Shown piece after piece: positions 8,830 to 17,936 of a stretch of DNA of 64,000 nucleotides (positions within the stretch are counted from its first letter, which is position 1; each line of letters opens with the position of its first letter). Source of the DNA: Paenibacillus gyeongsangnamensis (lineage in GTDB: Bacteria; Bacillota; Bacilli; Paenibacillales; NBRC-103111); the NCBI RefSeq assembly GCF_027533625.1, contig NZ_JAQAGZ010000001.1, positions 62,001 to 126,000 on the forward strand, in the 5' to 3' direction. The notes below the pieces were generated by a model. The model worked only from the letters and a program-made list of their open reading frames with translations, was not told the origin of the DNA and ran no database searches. The translations under genes were made by a program, and so were the position numbers.

Positions 8830-9573
8830 ATGAAATTAAAAGACAAAGTTGCCATCGTAACAGGAGGAGCAAGTGGAATTGGTGAAGCGACTGTTCGCCT
8901 TTTTACTGAGGAAGGGGCAAAAGTGGTCATTGCTGACTTTTCAGAACGCGGTAAAGAAATATCGGAAGAGTTGAATGCGAATGGATATGATACGTTATTT
9001 GTTAAAACAGATGTAACAAAAGAAGAAGATATTAAACAGATGATCAATGAAACCGTGAGCAAATACGGTAAGCTAGATATTATGTACGCAAATGCCGGAG
9101 TCGCTGATGATGCACCGGCACATGAGTTATCCTATGAAAAATGGAAACGAACCATTGATATTAACTTGTCAGGAATATTCCTTTCTGACAAATATTCGAT
9201 TGAACAGTTTCTTAAACAAGGCACAAGCGGTGTCATTGTTAACGCCGGTTCTATTCATAGTTTTGTTGCCTTGCCAAATCCAACAGCCTATTCCTCTGCA
9301 AAAGGCGGCGTGAAGTTATTAACTCAAAACTTATGTACGGCTTATGCAAAAGACGGCATTCGCATTAATGCGGTCTGCCCTGGTTATATTGACACTCCAT
9401 TGCTTGCAAATGTTGATCCTCAAAAGAAAGAATATTTAGCTTCTCTTCATCCACAAGGCAGACTTGGAAAACCGGAAGAAATTGCGAAGGCTGTCTTATT
9501 TTTAGCAAGTGATGATGCTAGTTTTATTAATGGTACAACCCTTCTTGTTGATGGGGGCTATACCGCACAATAA
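8830..9573 (+). CDS. Short-chain dehydrogenase/reductase (classical SDR)
   Basis: A 247-residue paralogue of the preceding SDR. The cofactor motif is TGGASGIG (11-18), with D36 after strand 2 (VVIAD), again pointing to NAD(H). The ANAG motif replaces NNAG, and catalytic S141, Y154 and K158 (YSSAK) are conserved. The end is TTLLVDGGYTAQ. The gene starts at ATG 8830 after GGAATGGAGAG and probably shares a transcript with the upstream SDR. A strong terminator follows. The pair of non-identical SDRs beside a LuxR/GAF regulator could form a two-step oxidation and reduction module, but this is inference. Confidence 0.92.
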   Translation: MKLKDKVAIVTGGASGIGEATVRLFTEEGAKVVIADFSERGKEISEELNANGYDTLFVKTDVTKEEDIKQMINETVSKYGKLDIMYANAGVADDAPAHELSYEKWKRTIDINLSGIFLSDKYSIEQFLKQGTSGVIVNAGSIHSFVALPNPTAYSSAKGGVKLLTQNLCTAYAKDGIRINAVCPGYIDTPLLANVDPQKKEYLASLHPQGRLGKPEEIAKAVLFLASDDASFINGTTLLVDGGYTAQ

Positions 9574-9623
9574 TTTAAGTTAAAATACGATAGCAATGGG
9601 TAGAATAGTTATCGAGCGAATAT

Positions 9624-9669
9624 AGCGGAAGAGCCTTGAAATGATCAGGGGCTCTTCCGCTCCTTTTTT
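9624..9669 (+). terminator. Rho-independent terminator after the SDR pair
   Basis: AGCGGAAGAGCC (9624-9635) pairs with GGCTCTTCCGCT (9650-9661), followed by CCTTTTTTA. Strong stem and U-tract. Confidence 0.92.
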
Positions 9670-9725
9670 ATCGATTCATCTCCGCTTTTACGGCTAAGGC
9701 AAGGTATTCTCATAAATTGAAGATG

Positions 9726-9813
9726 GCGCAAAAATGATCGATTGCTTATTCCTAAGAATTTAATACGAACGAAAAATCGCCGATATACGACATCGTCCGA
9801 AATGATGTATGCT
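9726..9813 (+). promoter_or_regulatory. Promoter with two copies of the locus-specific box
   Basis: Two related boxes lie 45 bases apart: GCGCAAAAATGATCGATTGC (9726-9745) and GAAAAATCGCCGATATAC (9771-9788). The second matches the boxes before the AraC gene (14192) and GH88 gene (16563). A -10-like TATGCT lies at 9808-9813, 20 bases after the second box, the same spacing as at the other two promoters. Inferred target of the AraC regulator encoded at 14271. Confidence 0.65.
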
Positions 9814-9876
9814 CAGGTCACAGGGACATCCATTCAAGGTGGAAGAGCCTTATTTACAGCAAAGGGGAGTGTTTCT

Positions 9877-11508
9877 ATGAAAAGAAAACGAATGAAAGCG
9901 TTATCCGTTATGACATCTGTTCTCGCACTATCGATGGTAACGGCTTGCGGTAACCCCGGAACTACAAAAGATGCCGCAAAAGACGGGGCGGCAGCAAATT
10001 CTAAAGAAGCTGTGAAAGTATCCCTATGGACGCCGATGAATCCTAACGCCAAAGCGGTAGTCAAAAGCTTGAACGAACTTCCGATGGTGCAAGAATGGGC
10101 AAAAAAAACGAATGTAACTTTTGACTTTCAGCATTCTTCGGGGAACACGCCTCAAGATGACCTTCAGCAATATGGCGTTATGATCGCTTCTGGCAATTTG
10201 CCGGATGCAATGCTGTGGGATTGGAAAACCGTGCAGGGCGGAACCTCCAAAATGTTCAAAGACGGCACGATTATTAAACTGAATGATTTAATCGATAAGT
10301 ATGCGCCGAATTTGAAAAAATTGATGGATGCCGACCCTCAAATCGCCAAACAAATCAAGGCGGATAACGGCGATATTTACGCCATGCCTAGTATTAGAAC
10401 AGGTCAATATGGGCAGTACAAAACATTCAGCGGTTTGGTCATTCGTCAGGATTGGCTCGATGAGCTCGGACTGAAATCGCCGGAAACGGTAGACGAGTGG
10501 GAAACTGTACTCAAAGCTTTTAAAGAGAAGAAAGGCGCAATTCCTTTTACTTTTGAAAAATCGAATCCGATTTCATTTGCCGATTTTGCAGGTGCATTCG
10601 GTGTGCCAGGAATATCATCGGTAGTCAACTCAGACAGCTTCTATATCGATAACGGAAAAGTAAAATTCGGACCTGCCCAACCGGAGTTCAAGCAATACTT
10701 GGCTACGATGCAAAAGTGGTATAAAGAAGGCCTGATCGACCCGGATTTCGCGTCCAATGACAGAAAAACGATGGATGCGAAAATAACATCTGGCAAAGCA
10801 GGTGCGTTCTACGGCTTCATCGGCTCGAATATTGGCACCTATATGCCGGCTCTGACGAAGACAGATCCGAAAGCAATGCTCGCCGCCGTTCAATATCCGG
10901 TATTGAAGAAGGGTGAAGAGCCGAAGTTCGTGAAAGCATCCTGGGATGTCAACTCCGTCGGCACAGTTATTACAAGCGCGAACAAACATGCTGCCGAAAC
11001 CGTGAAAGCGCTGGACTATCTGTATAGCGAAGAAGGCGCGATGCTCAAAAACTTCGGAATCGAAGGTCAAACATATACGAAAGTAAACGGCCAACCGCAG
11101 TATACCGACTTGATTTTGAAAAATCCGGATAACCTGCCGATCGCTCAGGCGATGGCTAAATATTTTATCGCCAACTACGGTTTCACCGGATTGGACGACG
11201 ACCGTTACAACGATCAATATTATCAATTGCAGCCGCAAAAAGACGCCGCGAAGGTCTATTCGAAATATACCAAAAATGCATACTCCGTCATGCTGCCGCA
11301 GGTAGTGTTAACTCCTGAAGAAGCGAAAGAATCGGGTAAGATTCTGAACGATGTCAGCACCCTGTTGACCGAGCAAATTACGAAAGTAATCATGGGTGCC
11401 GTAAGTGTTGACGATTATGACAAAACGGTACAGCAATTGAAAAAAATGAACATCGATCGCGCTGTAGAGATTTATCAGGCGGCGACGGACCGTTACAACA
11501 AACGTTAA
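9877..11508 (+). CDS. Extracellular solute-binding lipoprotein of CUT1-type oligosaccharide importer
   Basis: A 543-residue secreted lipoprotein. I chose ATG 9877, 10 bases after AAGGGGAG, because it gives a proper lipoprotein signal peptide (MKRKRMKALSVMTSV...MVTAC) with lipid-modified C24. An upstream in-frame extension has no ribosome site and lies partly in the promoter. The length and pattern match the large binding proteins (LplA/YtcQ type) that partner LplB and YtcP permeases. Two such permeases follow directly. The locus also holds GH88 and GH123-like enzymes, so the ligand is probably an unsaturated GAG-derived oligosaccharide; this is inference from context. No ATPase gene is present; in this class a shared MsmX-like ATPase normally serves. 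Confidence 0.9.
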   Translation: MKRKRMKALSVMTSVLALSMVTACGNPGTTKDAAKDGAAANSKEAVKVSLWTPMNPNAKAVVKSLNELPMVQEWAKKTNVTFDFQHSSGNTPQDDLQQYGVMIASGNLPDAMLWDWKTVQGGTSKMFKDGTIIKLNDLIDKYAPNLKKLMDADPQIAKQIKADNGDIYAMPSIRTGQYGQYKTFSGLVIRQDWLDELGLKSPETVDEWETVLKAFKEKKGAIPFTFEKSNPISFADFAGAFGVPGISSVVNSDSFYIDNGKVKFGPAQPEFKQYLATMQKWYKEGLIDPDFASNDRKTMDAKITSGKAGAFYGFIGSNIGTYMPALTKTDPKAMLAAVQYPVLKKGEEPKFVKASWDVNSVGTVITSANKHAAETVKALDYLYSEEGAMLKNFGIEGQTYTKVNGQPQYTDLILKNPDNLPIAQAMAKYFIANYGFTGLDDDRYNDQYYQLQPQKDAAKVYSKYTKNAYSVMLPQVVLTPEEAKESGKILNDVSTLLTEQITKVIMGAVSVDDYDKTVQQLKKMNIDRAVEIYQAATDRYNKR

Positions 11509-11607
11509 TCGGTTGAAAACCTTGAGGGGAGCGAGCCTCCCCTCTCAACAAAAAATTTTAGGGCTTCCCGTAAAGCCATTTGCGGAGGGCTATTAGGAAG
11601 TGAGACC

Positions 11608-12525
11608 ATGGCAAAGTCTATTCGGGTTCTAATGGAAGACATAAGAAAAAATCGCGCGATCTACCTGATGGTACTGCCGGTCGTGCTATATTTCTTCATA
11701 TTTAAATATTTTCCGATGTACGGCGCCGTTATCGCCTTTAAGGATTTTACCCCCGCGAAAGGGATTTGGGGGAGCGATTGGGTAGGCTTTCAGCATTTCA
11801 AGGATTTCTTTCAAAGCTATTATTTCTTCCGGGTGCTGCGCAATACGTTTCTGATCAGCTTTTATAACCTGATTTTCGGCTTTCCGGCTCCGATTATTCT
11901 CGCGATCCTGCTCAATGAGATTCGCCAGAAAGTATTCAAATCGCTCGTACAGACAGTTTCCTATCTGCCTCACTTTATTTCCGTCATCGTCATTGCAGGG
12001 CTAATCATCGACTTTACGAACCGCGGCGGTGTCGTGAACTCCATCATTGTGTTCTTTGGCGGACAGGATTCCGCACTTATGAATAATGCCGGTAACTTCC
12101 GTACGATATTCGTCAGTACGTCCATTTGGCAAGAGCTGGGTTGGTCGTCCATCATTTATTTGGCTGCGTTAAGCGGGGTCAATCCGGAGCTGTATGAAGC
12201 TGCCCGTGTTGACGGAGCAGGCAGGTTCCGGCAAATTTGGAGCATAACGCTTCCATCGCTCATTCCGACGATTATGATCCTTCTCATTCTTCGAATCGGC
12301 GGATTAATGGAAGTCGGATTCGAGAAGATCGTCCTGTTGTATAACCCGAATACGTATGAAACGGCGGATGTCATTTCATCCTTTGTATACCGTGAAGGTC
12401 TAGCGCAAGGCAACGATTATAGCTATACGACGGCTGTCGGATTGTTTCAATCGATGATCAACTTTATTTTACTTATTAGCGCCAACAGCTTATCCCGCCG
12501 ATTCTCCGGGAACCGGTTGTGGTAG
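11608..12525 (+). CDS. CUT1 ABC transporter permease, LplB-like
   Basis: A 305-residue inner-membrane permease with about six helices. The start FIFKYFPMYGAVIAFKDFTP is characteristic of LplB-type subunits. The cytoplasmic coupling loop is YEAARVDGAGRFRQIWSITL (EAA motif). It lies 99 bases after the binding-protein gene and 12 bases before the second permease, so all three are co-transcribed. It forms half of the membrane channel for the sugar ligand captured by the lipoprotein encoded at 9877. Confidence 0.93.
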   Translation: MAKSIRVLMEDIRKNRAIYLMVLPVVLYFFIFKYFPMYGAVIAFKDFTPAKGIWGSDWVGFQHFKDFFQSYYFFRVLRNTFLISFYNLIFGFPAPIILAILLNEIRQKVFKSLVQTVSYLPHFISVIVIAGLIIDFTNRGGVVNSIIVFFGGQDSALMNNAGNFRTIFVSTSIWQELGWSSIIYLAALSGVNPELYEAARVDGAGRFRQIWSITLPSLIPTIMILLILRIGGLMEVGFEKIVLLYNPNTYETADVISSFVYREGLAQGNDYSYTTAVGLFQSMINFILLISANSLSRRFSGNRLW

Positions 12526-12537
12526 GAGGAACTAACG

Positions 12538-13416
12538 ATGAAAATAAGCGCAGCTGAGCGACTATTCGATATTGGTAATGCGATTCTGATGATATTGCTT
12601 ATCGTATGTACTTTGTATCCGCTTTATTATGTATTCATGGCTTCCATAAGCGATTCCAATTTGCTTATACAGCATTCGGGCTTGTTGCTTAAGCCGCTTG
12701 GATTTAATCTCAGCGCTTTTAAAAAAGTGATTGACAACCCGAACATTTTGACGGGATATGGGAACACTCTGCTCATCTTGGTTCTGGGTACAGCGGTCAA
12801 TCTGTTTTTTACGACGATTGGAGCCTACGCGCTTTCCCGAAAATTTGTGCTCAGGAAGTTCTTGATGATCGGCATTGTGTTCACCATGTATTTCAGCGGC
12901 GGGTTAATTCCCACGTACCTGTTGATTAATAATTACTTGCATATGGGAAATAGTTATCTTGCGCTCATCGTTCCGGTTGCGATCAACACGTGGAACTTGA
13001 TTATTATGCGAACCTCGTTTGAAGCTATCCCCGAGGGCCTGCTGGAATCGGCCAAAATCGACGGCGCAGGGGAATACCGCATTTTATTTCAGATCGTGGT
13101 TCCACTGTCCATGCCTGTAATTGCAGTAATGGTACTTTATTATGGGGTAGCTCACTGGAATTCCTGGTTCAACGCGATGTTATTTATTCATGATCGCGGG
13201 AAATTTCCGCTGCAGCTTATTCTTCGGGAAATTCTTGTGCAGAACAGCACGGACTCGATGACAACGGGTACAGGGAATGCAAACGATACGCAAGCGATTG
13301 GGGAAAGCATTAAATACGCAACGATTATGGTAGCTACGCTTCCGATTCTGATTGCTTATCCTTTTTTGCAAAAGTACTTCGTCAAAGGCGTTATGGTCGG
13401 AGCTATCAAGGAATAA
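12538..13416 (+). CDS. CUT1 ABC transporter permease, YtcP-like
   Basis: A 292-residue partner permease with six predicted helices. Typical features are the N-terminal CTLYPLYYVFMASISD, the loop FSGGLIPTYLLINN, the EAA motif LLESAKIDGAGEYRILFQIV and the terminal FLQKYFVKGVMVGAIKE. It starts at ATG 12538 after GTAGGAGGAA. It closes the transporter operon; no terminator is seen directly after it, and a lyase-tail remnant begins within about 80 bases. Confidence 0.93.
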   Translation: MKISAAERLFDIGNAILMILLIVCTLYPLYYVFMASISDSNLLIQHSGLLLKPLGFNLSAFKKVIDNPNILTGYGNTLLILVLGTAVNLFFTTIGAYALSRKFVLRKFLMIGIVFTMYFSGGLIPTYLLINNYLHMGNSYLALIVPVAINTWNLIIMRTSFEAIPEGLLESAKIDGAGEYRILFQIVVPLSMPVIAVMVLYYGVAHWNSWFNAMLFIHDRGKFPLQLILREILVQNSTDSMTTGTGNANDTQAIGESIKYATIMVATLPILIAYPFLQKYFVKGVMVGAIKE

Positions 13417-13499
13417 ATCAAAGTACGCGAGTGACTTCATTCTTTTCATGTCCGCTCTCCCTGTTTGATGTTGATAACAAGGGCTGCGGACTTGTTTCA

Positions 13500-14103
13500 A
13501 TTAGTGAACATCAGCTATATACAAAAATGGAAACGATTACATTCCCGAATGGAGCGCTCGGCAAAACGTTTACTGCCAAATTTAATCTGGGGGCGGCAGT
13601 CGTTCCGGCCGCGCCGGTATTAAACGGCCCGACTTCAGGCAGTTCACAAGTTTCTTTCTATGCGAATACAAACTTTGGAACGGCGGCCACATTGGTTGTG
13701 AAAAATGATGCTGTCGGTTCGTATTTCGTACATCAAATATGATTTGTCCTCAATTACCGGTACGGTTACGAGTGCTAAGGTCATGTTGGTTCCGACGAGT
13801 GAAGGTATGGCGGGGATCACCAACCAGGCTAATCTTGTAAGCGACAACACTTGGGGGGGAACAACCCTGACATGGAACAACCAACCTGCAGCCGGCACCC
13901 TGCTCACTACCTGGACAGCGCCGGCGGTAGGAACGTCCGTACAAATTGATGTGACTTCTCAAGTACAGGCAGCATTGACGGGAGATAAGAAGCTTTCCAT
14001 TCGTATCTCCTCACCTGCAAATCAAGGATCGACCGGAGATGTCAGTTATGCCTCTAAGGAAAACGGGACTGCTTCGTATCGGCCTGTTATCGTAATTAAT
14101 TAA
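13500..14103 (+). pseudogene. Remnant: PL8-like lyase tail plus DNRLRE module
   Basis: The segment ITFPNGALGKTFTAKFNLG (about 13536-13592) resembles the very end of the PL8 lyase encoded at 57989-60256 (VKGSLGKTYTVKLNL). It is followed by a proline linker and a DNRLRE-type beta-sandwich module beginning SFYANTNFGTAATLVVKND. Near 13705-13725 the frame shifts; the module resumes as RISYIKYDLSSITGTVTSAK, continues with WGGTTLTWNNQPAAG and ends SYRPVIVIN at 14103. No start, signal peptide or catalytic domain is present, so this is a 3' remnant of a secreted lyase. Its last 35 codons closely resemble another isolated fragment at 60793-60909. Upstream sequence from 13417 to 13500 shows nothing recognisable. 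Confidence 0.8.
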
Positions 14104-14110
14104 AAATAAA

Positions 14111-14152
14111 ATACAAATCCCTTCAGTACTTGCCGCCTGAAGGGATTTGTAT
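14111..14152. terminator. Strong terminator after the DNRLRE remnant
   Basis: ATACAAATCCCTTCAG (14111-14126) is perfectly complementary to 14137-14152, with a 10-base loop. A-rich upstream and TTTGTATTG downstream arms allow function in either direction. Confidence 0.9.
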
Positions 14153-14191
14153 TGAAATCAGGACGGCATTCATTCACAAAAAATGTTTATG

Positions 14192-14237
14192 GCGCAAAAA
14201 TCGACGATGTACATTCGTCGGAGTATAATGGGATAAT
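14192..14237 (+). promoter_or_regulatory. Promoter of the membrane AraC regulator with shared box
   Basis: Box GCGCAAAAATCGACGATGTAC at 14192-14212, then GATAAT at 14232-14237 as -10, with TACATT (14210-14215) as a -35-like element 16 bases before it. The box matches those at 9771 and 16563 at the same distance to the -10, which suggests autoregulation by the gene that follows. Confidence 0.65.
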
Positions 14238-14270
14238 ATGATGAACAGCATGAGAAGGGAGTCTTCATTT

Positions 14271-16547
14271 TTGAAGCGGAGCGTATATTTATTTTTGCTT
14301 TACTCCAACCTAACCATTCTATGTATTCCAATCGTTATCACCATGCTGGTACTCTTTCAATCGCAGCATTTACTGAGCTCAGAGGTCATTAATTCCAATA
14401 AAGCGCAGCTTAATCTGTTGAAGCAATCGCTGGACAACCAGTTTAAGGACATTAAAACGATGGGTCTGCAGCTTTCTTTGGACCCGAAGGTGATCAAATA
14501 CGTTAATCAGGAGGATTTTAAAAATCCGCAGGCTAGGATGGATACATTGGATCTTATCTCTTCATTGCATTCTTATGCCGCTTCGAATGGGGTAATTAAC
14601 GATATTTATATATATATGAAAAATCAGCATTTTGGCGTCACGACTTCAACGATGAATCAAGACGACCTCCTTTTCAAATTATTCCATGAGAATAAAGGCA
14701 TTACAATGAAACAGTGGAGCGATAGTATGGAGAAAGCATACTTCGGGAACTTCGTCCAATTATCCCGCGATGACTTGGTCTTTATGCAATCGCTTCCCAT
14801 TCAGGATATCAATGAATCGAAGGCAACGCTTGTCGTTATGCTCAATACCGATCGCCTGAAAGCAACGATCTCGAACATGCAGCTCGCCAAAATAGGAAGT
14901 GTGCTGATCCTGGATTCCAATAACAATCCGATCATGATTGCAGGCGAAACGGAGCATATTTCCGATATTGAATTCAGGCAGATCGGTCCAGCGGAAGGTA
15001 CATTTAGCCAGCGATGGAACAACAACGAAGTGACGGTTTCTTACGTGTCCTCGCTTGAAAATGGGTGGAAGTATGTATCCATCGTTCCCACCAAGGTTTA
15101 TTCCGCCAAGGTAAGCCAGTTAAGAAGTTGGATGGTTGCCAGCTTATTAATGTGCATTATTATCGGCGGAGCGCTATCCATTTACCTGACACGGAGACAT
15201 TATATGCCGATCCGCCGTATGGTGGATATGGTTTCTCCGAAGGTAAAATCCAATTTGGAAGGAATAAAGAACGAATTTTCACTGCTCCAGTCCTTTATGT
15301 CGGAGAATGCGGCTTCCCAGGATACGATGAATCGAACAATCCAAAAGCAACAAAATGTACTTCGCAGCCATTTTCTTGCGAGATTGCTGAAAGGCAGAGT
15401 GGAGAGCGGTTCTGCGCTCTCGCAAGCTTTGGAATCTTTTGAATTACAATTCGAGACGAACCGATTTGCCGTCTTGTTGTTTCATATCGGGGATTATGAG
15501 CCGTTGTTCCGTGATAGCCGCCAGCAAGACGCTGAGTCCAATTTACAGTTCGTCCATTATATAGTGACGAATATTACTGAAGAGCTGATTGGCAGAAAGC
15601 ATAATGTATTCTCCACCGAAGTGGATGGCATGATTGCCTTCCTGGTCAATATACAAGGCGAAGATGAAGTTCAGACGAAGCAAGATTTGATCGAGATTGC
15701 TCAAGAGGCTCAGACGATCATTCAAAATAAATTTTATATTCAGCTGACGATCGGCATAAGTGATATTCACCCGTCATTGACAGGCATTCCTTTTGGATTC
15801 GAGGAAGCGCTTGAGGCGTTGGAGTACAAATTTGTCATTGGCCCTAGTCAAATCATTCCATTCGAGCGGATTAAGCGGCCGAAGAATGAGCTCTATTATC
15901 CGCTGGACACGGAGCGCCAGCTTATTAATCATATCAAAACCGGGCACTACGAGGAGGCTATGGAGGCGGTCAGCGAACTGATCGTAACGAATGTATCGGA
16001 TGGCACATTATCACTGCAGCTAGGCAAGCTCCTGATGTTTGAGCTAATCGGAACGATTCTGAAGGCTACGGAACATTTCCAGCCAGAACAACACGAGCTC
16101 ATGATAGAGAAGCATGCTCTGATCAAACAGTTAACCCAGTGTGAATCGTTCGCGGAAATTGAAGAGGAAATTTATAAGTTTTTGAAAACGGTTTGCGACT
16201 ACGTCGATTCAAAGAAAAAGAGCCACAATACCAATCTGAAAGATCAAGTATTAAGCTACATTGATGAGAATTTGGCCGATATGGATTTAAGTTTAACCAT
16301 GTTATCATTGAAGTTCGAAGTGAATGCGCCGTACTTGTCGCGGTTCATCAAAGAGCAGCTCGGAGAAACTTTCATCGATTACGTCAATAAACAGCGTGTC
16401 CAATTGGCCAAGAAGCTTATGCTGGAAACCGATAATACGATCGCGGAGATTACGGAGAAGGTCGGTTTCACGAACAGCAACTCCTTCATCCGGGTGTTCA
16501 AAAGGTATGAGGGCATTACGCCTGGACAGTTCAGAAAAGGCGAGTAA
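14271..16547 (+). CDS. Membrane-anchored AraC-family regulator (Cache sensor)
   Basis: About 758 residues from TTG 14271, preceded by AAGGGAG at 14256-14262. Earlier in-frame ATGs at 14238, 14241 and 14250 sit on or right after the inferred -10 and are unlikely. Layout: TM helix near residues 7-35; an extracellular dCache-like sensor to about residue 280 (YIYMKNQHFGVTTSTMNQ, WKYVSIVPTKVY); a second TM helix (SWMVASLLMCIIIGGALSIY); a linker with AraC-associated middle domain; and a C-terminal double HTH (LTMLSLKFEVNAPYLSRFIK and IAEITEKVGFTNSNSFIRVF) ending YEGITPGQFRKGE. This class senses a ligand outside the cell and acts directly on DNA. It lies between the transporter and the GH88 gene, and all three have the same promoter box. 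Confidence 0.9.
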   Translation: MKRSVYLFLLYSNLTILCIPIVITMLVLFQSQHLLSSEVINSNKAQLNLLKQSLDNQFKDIKTMGLQLSLDPKVIKYVNQEDFKNPQARMDTLDLISSLHSYAASNGVINDIYIYMKNQHFGVTTSTMNQDDLLFKLFHENKGITMKQWSDSMEKAYFGNFVQLSRDDLVFMQSLPIQDINESKATLVVMLNTDRLKATISNMQLAKIGSVLILDSNNNPIMIAGETEHISDIEFRQIGPAEGTFSQRWNNNEVTVSYVSSLENGWKYVSIVPTKVYSAKVSQLRSWMVASLLMCIIIGGALSIYLTRRHYMPIRRMVDMVSPKVKSNLEGIKNEFSLLQSFMSENAASQDTMNRTIQKQQNVLRSHFLARLLKGRVESGSALSQALESFELQFETNRFAVLLFHIGDYEPLFRDSRQQDAESNLQFVHYIVTNITEELIGRKHNVFSTEVDGMIAFLVNIQGEDEVQTKQDLIEIAQEAQTIIQNKFYIQLTIGISDIHPSLTGIPFGFEEALEALEYKFVIGPSQIIPFERIKRPKNELYYPLDTERQLINHIKTGHYEEAMEAVSELIVTNVSDGTLSLQLGKLLMFELIGTILKATEHFQPEQHELMIEKHALIKQLTQCESFAEIEEEIYKFLKTVCDYVDSKKKSHNTNLKDQVLSYIDENLADMDLSLTMLSLKFEVNAPYLSRFIKEQLGETFIDYVNKQRVQLAKKLMLETDNTIAEITEKVGFTNSNSFIRVFKRYEGITPGQFRKGE

Positions 16548-16562
16548 GAAAAATTGACGATC

Positions 16563-16607
16563 GTGCAAAAATCGTAGATATACTTGCGCTAGGTTTAATG
16601 TGATAAT
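16563..16607 (+). promoter_or_regulatory. Promoter of GH88 gene with shared box
   Basis: GTGCAAAAATCGTAGATATAC at 16563-16583, then GATAAT at 16602-16607, 19 bases after the box. Nearly the same layout as at 14192-14237, and closely matching the box at 9771-9788. Confidence 0.65.
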
Positions 16608-16640
16608 ACGGCGAAAAAACAAAGAGGGGAGACTATTTAC

Positions 16641-17792
16641 ATGTGGCGTAGGGCAATTGAAGATGCGGTGGGAAAGATTCGCCGTAATCTGGAACAGCAC
16701 GGGCTGACGTTTCCGCATATCACTAATGAGAAGCGCTATGAATGGTCAGCCAATGAAGATTGGATCGAAGGCTTTTACACAGGCCTTGTTTGGCTGAGTT
16801 ATGAGTATAACGGTGATCCTTACTTCAAAGAGCAGGCACAGCTGCAAATTGGAGATTTCAAACGCAGGCTGCAGCAGCGCATATGTTTGGAGCATCACGA
16901 TATCGGTTTTCTTTACGGATTGTCTGCTCTTGCCGGGTGGATTGTGGAGCGGGATAACGATGCCCGCGAGCTTGCTATGCAAGCCGCCGATCATTTGATG
17001 GGCAGATGGAGATCGCAAGGGGGATATTTGCAAGCCTGGGGGCCGGAGAACGACGAGCAGAACGGCGGCCGAATCATCATCGACTGCTTGATGAATTTGC
17101 CGCTGCTGTACTGGGCCTCTCAAATGTCAGGTGACCCCAGCTATGGAGAAGTAGCGTATAAACAAGCAGAGCTGTCCAGACGTTTCTTAGTTCGCGGAGA
17201 CGACTCCTCTTATCATACGTTTTATTTTCAGAAAGAGAATGGCAATCCGCTGGGCGGAGGTACGCATCAAGGCTATCGGGACGGCTCCACATGGACGCGT
17301 GGTCAGGCATGGGGCATTTATGGATTTGCCCTTTCGTACCGCTATACGCAGGATCCGGCGTTTCTTGGAACGTCCAAGCGGCTGCTGCGTTATTTCGTCG
17401 ATCATTTGCCGGAAGATCACGTCGCATACTGGGATTTTGACGTTCCGATAGAGGAGCATACAAGCCGGGATAGCTCGGCATCGGCCATTACCGCTTGCGG
17501 CATGCTTGAGCTATTGGAGCTGCTGCCTGAAGGAGACCCGGATCGCGCTTGGATTTCAGACAGCTTGGAGCGTACGATGCAATCGTTAGTGATGCATTAC
17601 GCTACAATCGGAGAGGAAGCCGAAGGCTTGCTGAAGCATGGCTCGTATCATGTTAGAGGAAACAGTGGATTGGATGACTATATGATTTGGGGCGATTACT
17701 ACTATCTGGAGGCGTTAATGCGTCTGGAACGATCTGTACCCGGATATTGGTATGAGCGAAAAGACGGCATCAAAGGAATACGGAATTTTTGA
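16641..17792 (+). CDS. Unsaturated glucuronyl hydrolase, GH88
   Basis: A 383-residue cytoplasmic enzyme of alpha/alpha-toroid fold; no signal peptide. GH88 removes the 4,5-unsaturated uronic acid left at the non-reducing end by polysaccharide lyases. The two catalytic aspartates are visible at D87 (HHDIGFLYG) and D148 (NGGRIIIDCLMNLPLL), matching D88 and D149 of the characterised Bacillus enzyme. Further conserved blocks are RDGSTWTRGQAWGIYG and RDSSASAI. The start is ATG 16641 after AGAGGGGAG. The enzyme would act on products of the PL8-type lyases encoded at 13.5 and 58 kb, which links the intracellular and secreted parts of this pathway. Confidence 0.95.
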   Translation: MWRRAIEDAVGKIRRNLEQHGLTFPHITNEKRYEWSANEDWIEGFYTGLVWLSYEYNGDPYFKEQAQLQIGDFKRRLQQRICLEHHDIGFLYGLSALAGWIVERDNDARELAMQAADHLMGRWRSQGGYLQAWGPENDEQNGGRIIIDCLMNLPLLYWASQMSGDPSYGEVAYKQAELSRRFLVRGDDSSYHTFYFQKENGNPLGGGTHQGYRDGSTWTRGQAWGIYGFALSYRYTQDPAFLGTSKRLLRYFVDHLPEDHVAYWDFDVPIEEHTSRDSSASAITACGMLELLELLPEGDPDRAWISDSLERTMQSLVMHYATIGEEAEGLLKHGSYHVRGNSGLDDYMIWGDYYYLEALMRLERSVPGYWYERKDGIKGIRNF

Positions 17793-17804
17793 CATATAAA
17801 CAGT

Positions 17805-17836
17805 AAAGAGCAGGCGCCGCGGACCTGCTCTTTTTA
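17805..17836 (+). terminator. Terminator after GH88 gene
   Basis: AAAGAGCAGG (17805-17814) pairs with CCTGCTCTTT (17824-17833) around a 9-base loop, followed by TTA. The transcript therefore probably ends before the GH123-like gene, which has its own promoter. Confidence 0.9.
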
Positions 17837-17936
17837 TTAAACTTTTTTCGTTTAAGAAATATGTGGAACATTCCATCTAAAAATCCACTTTCTGATCTCA
17901 GTAACATCATCATTGAAGCGTGACAGTCAGCTTGTA

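Noticed and set aside
9742..9876. N-terminal extension of the binding protein upstream of ATG 9877
   Set aside because: It would lack a ribosome site, cover the deduced promoter and hide the lipoprotein signal peptide.
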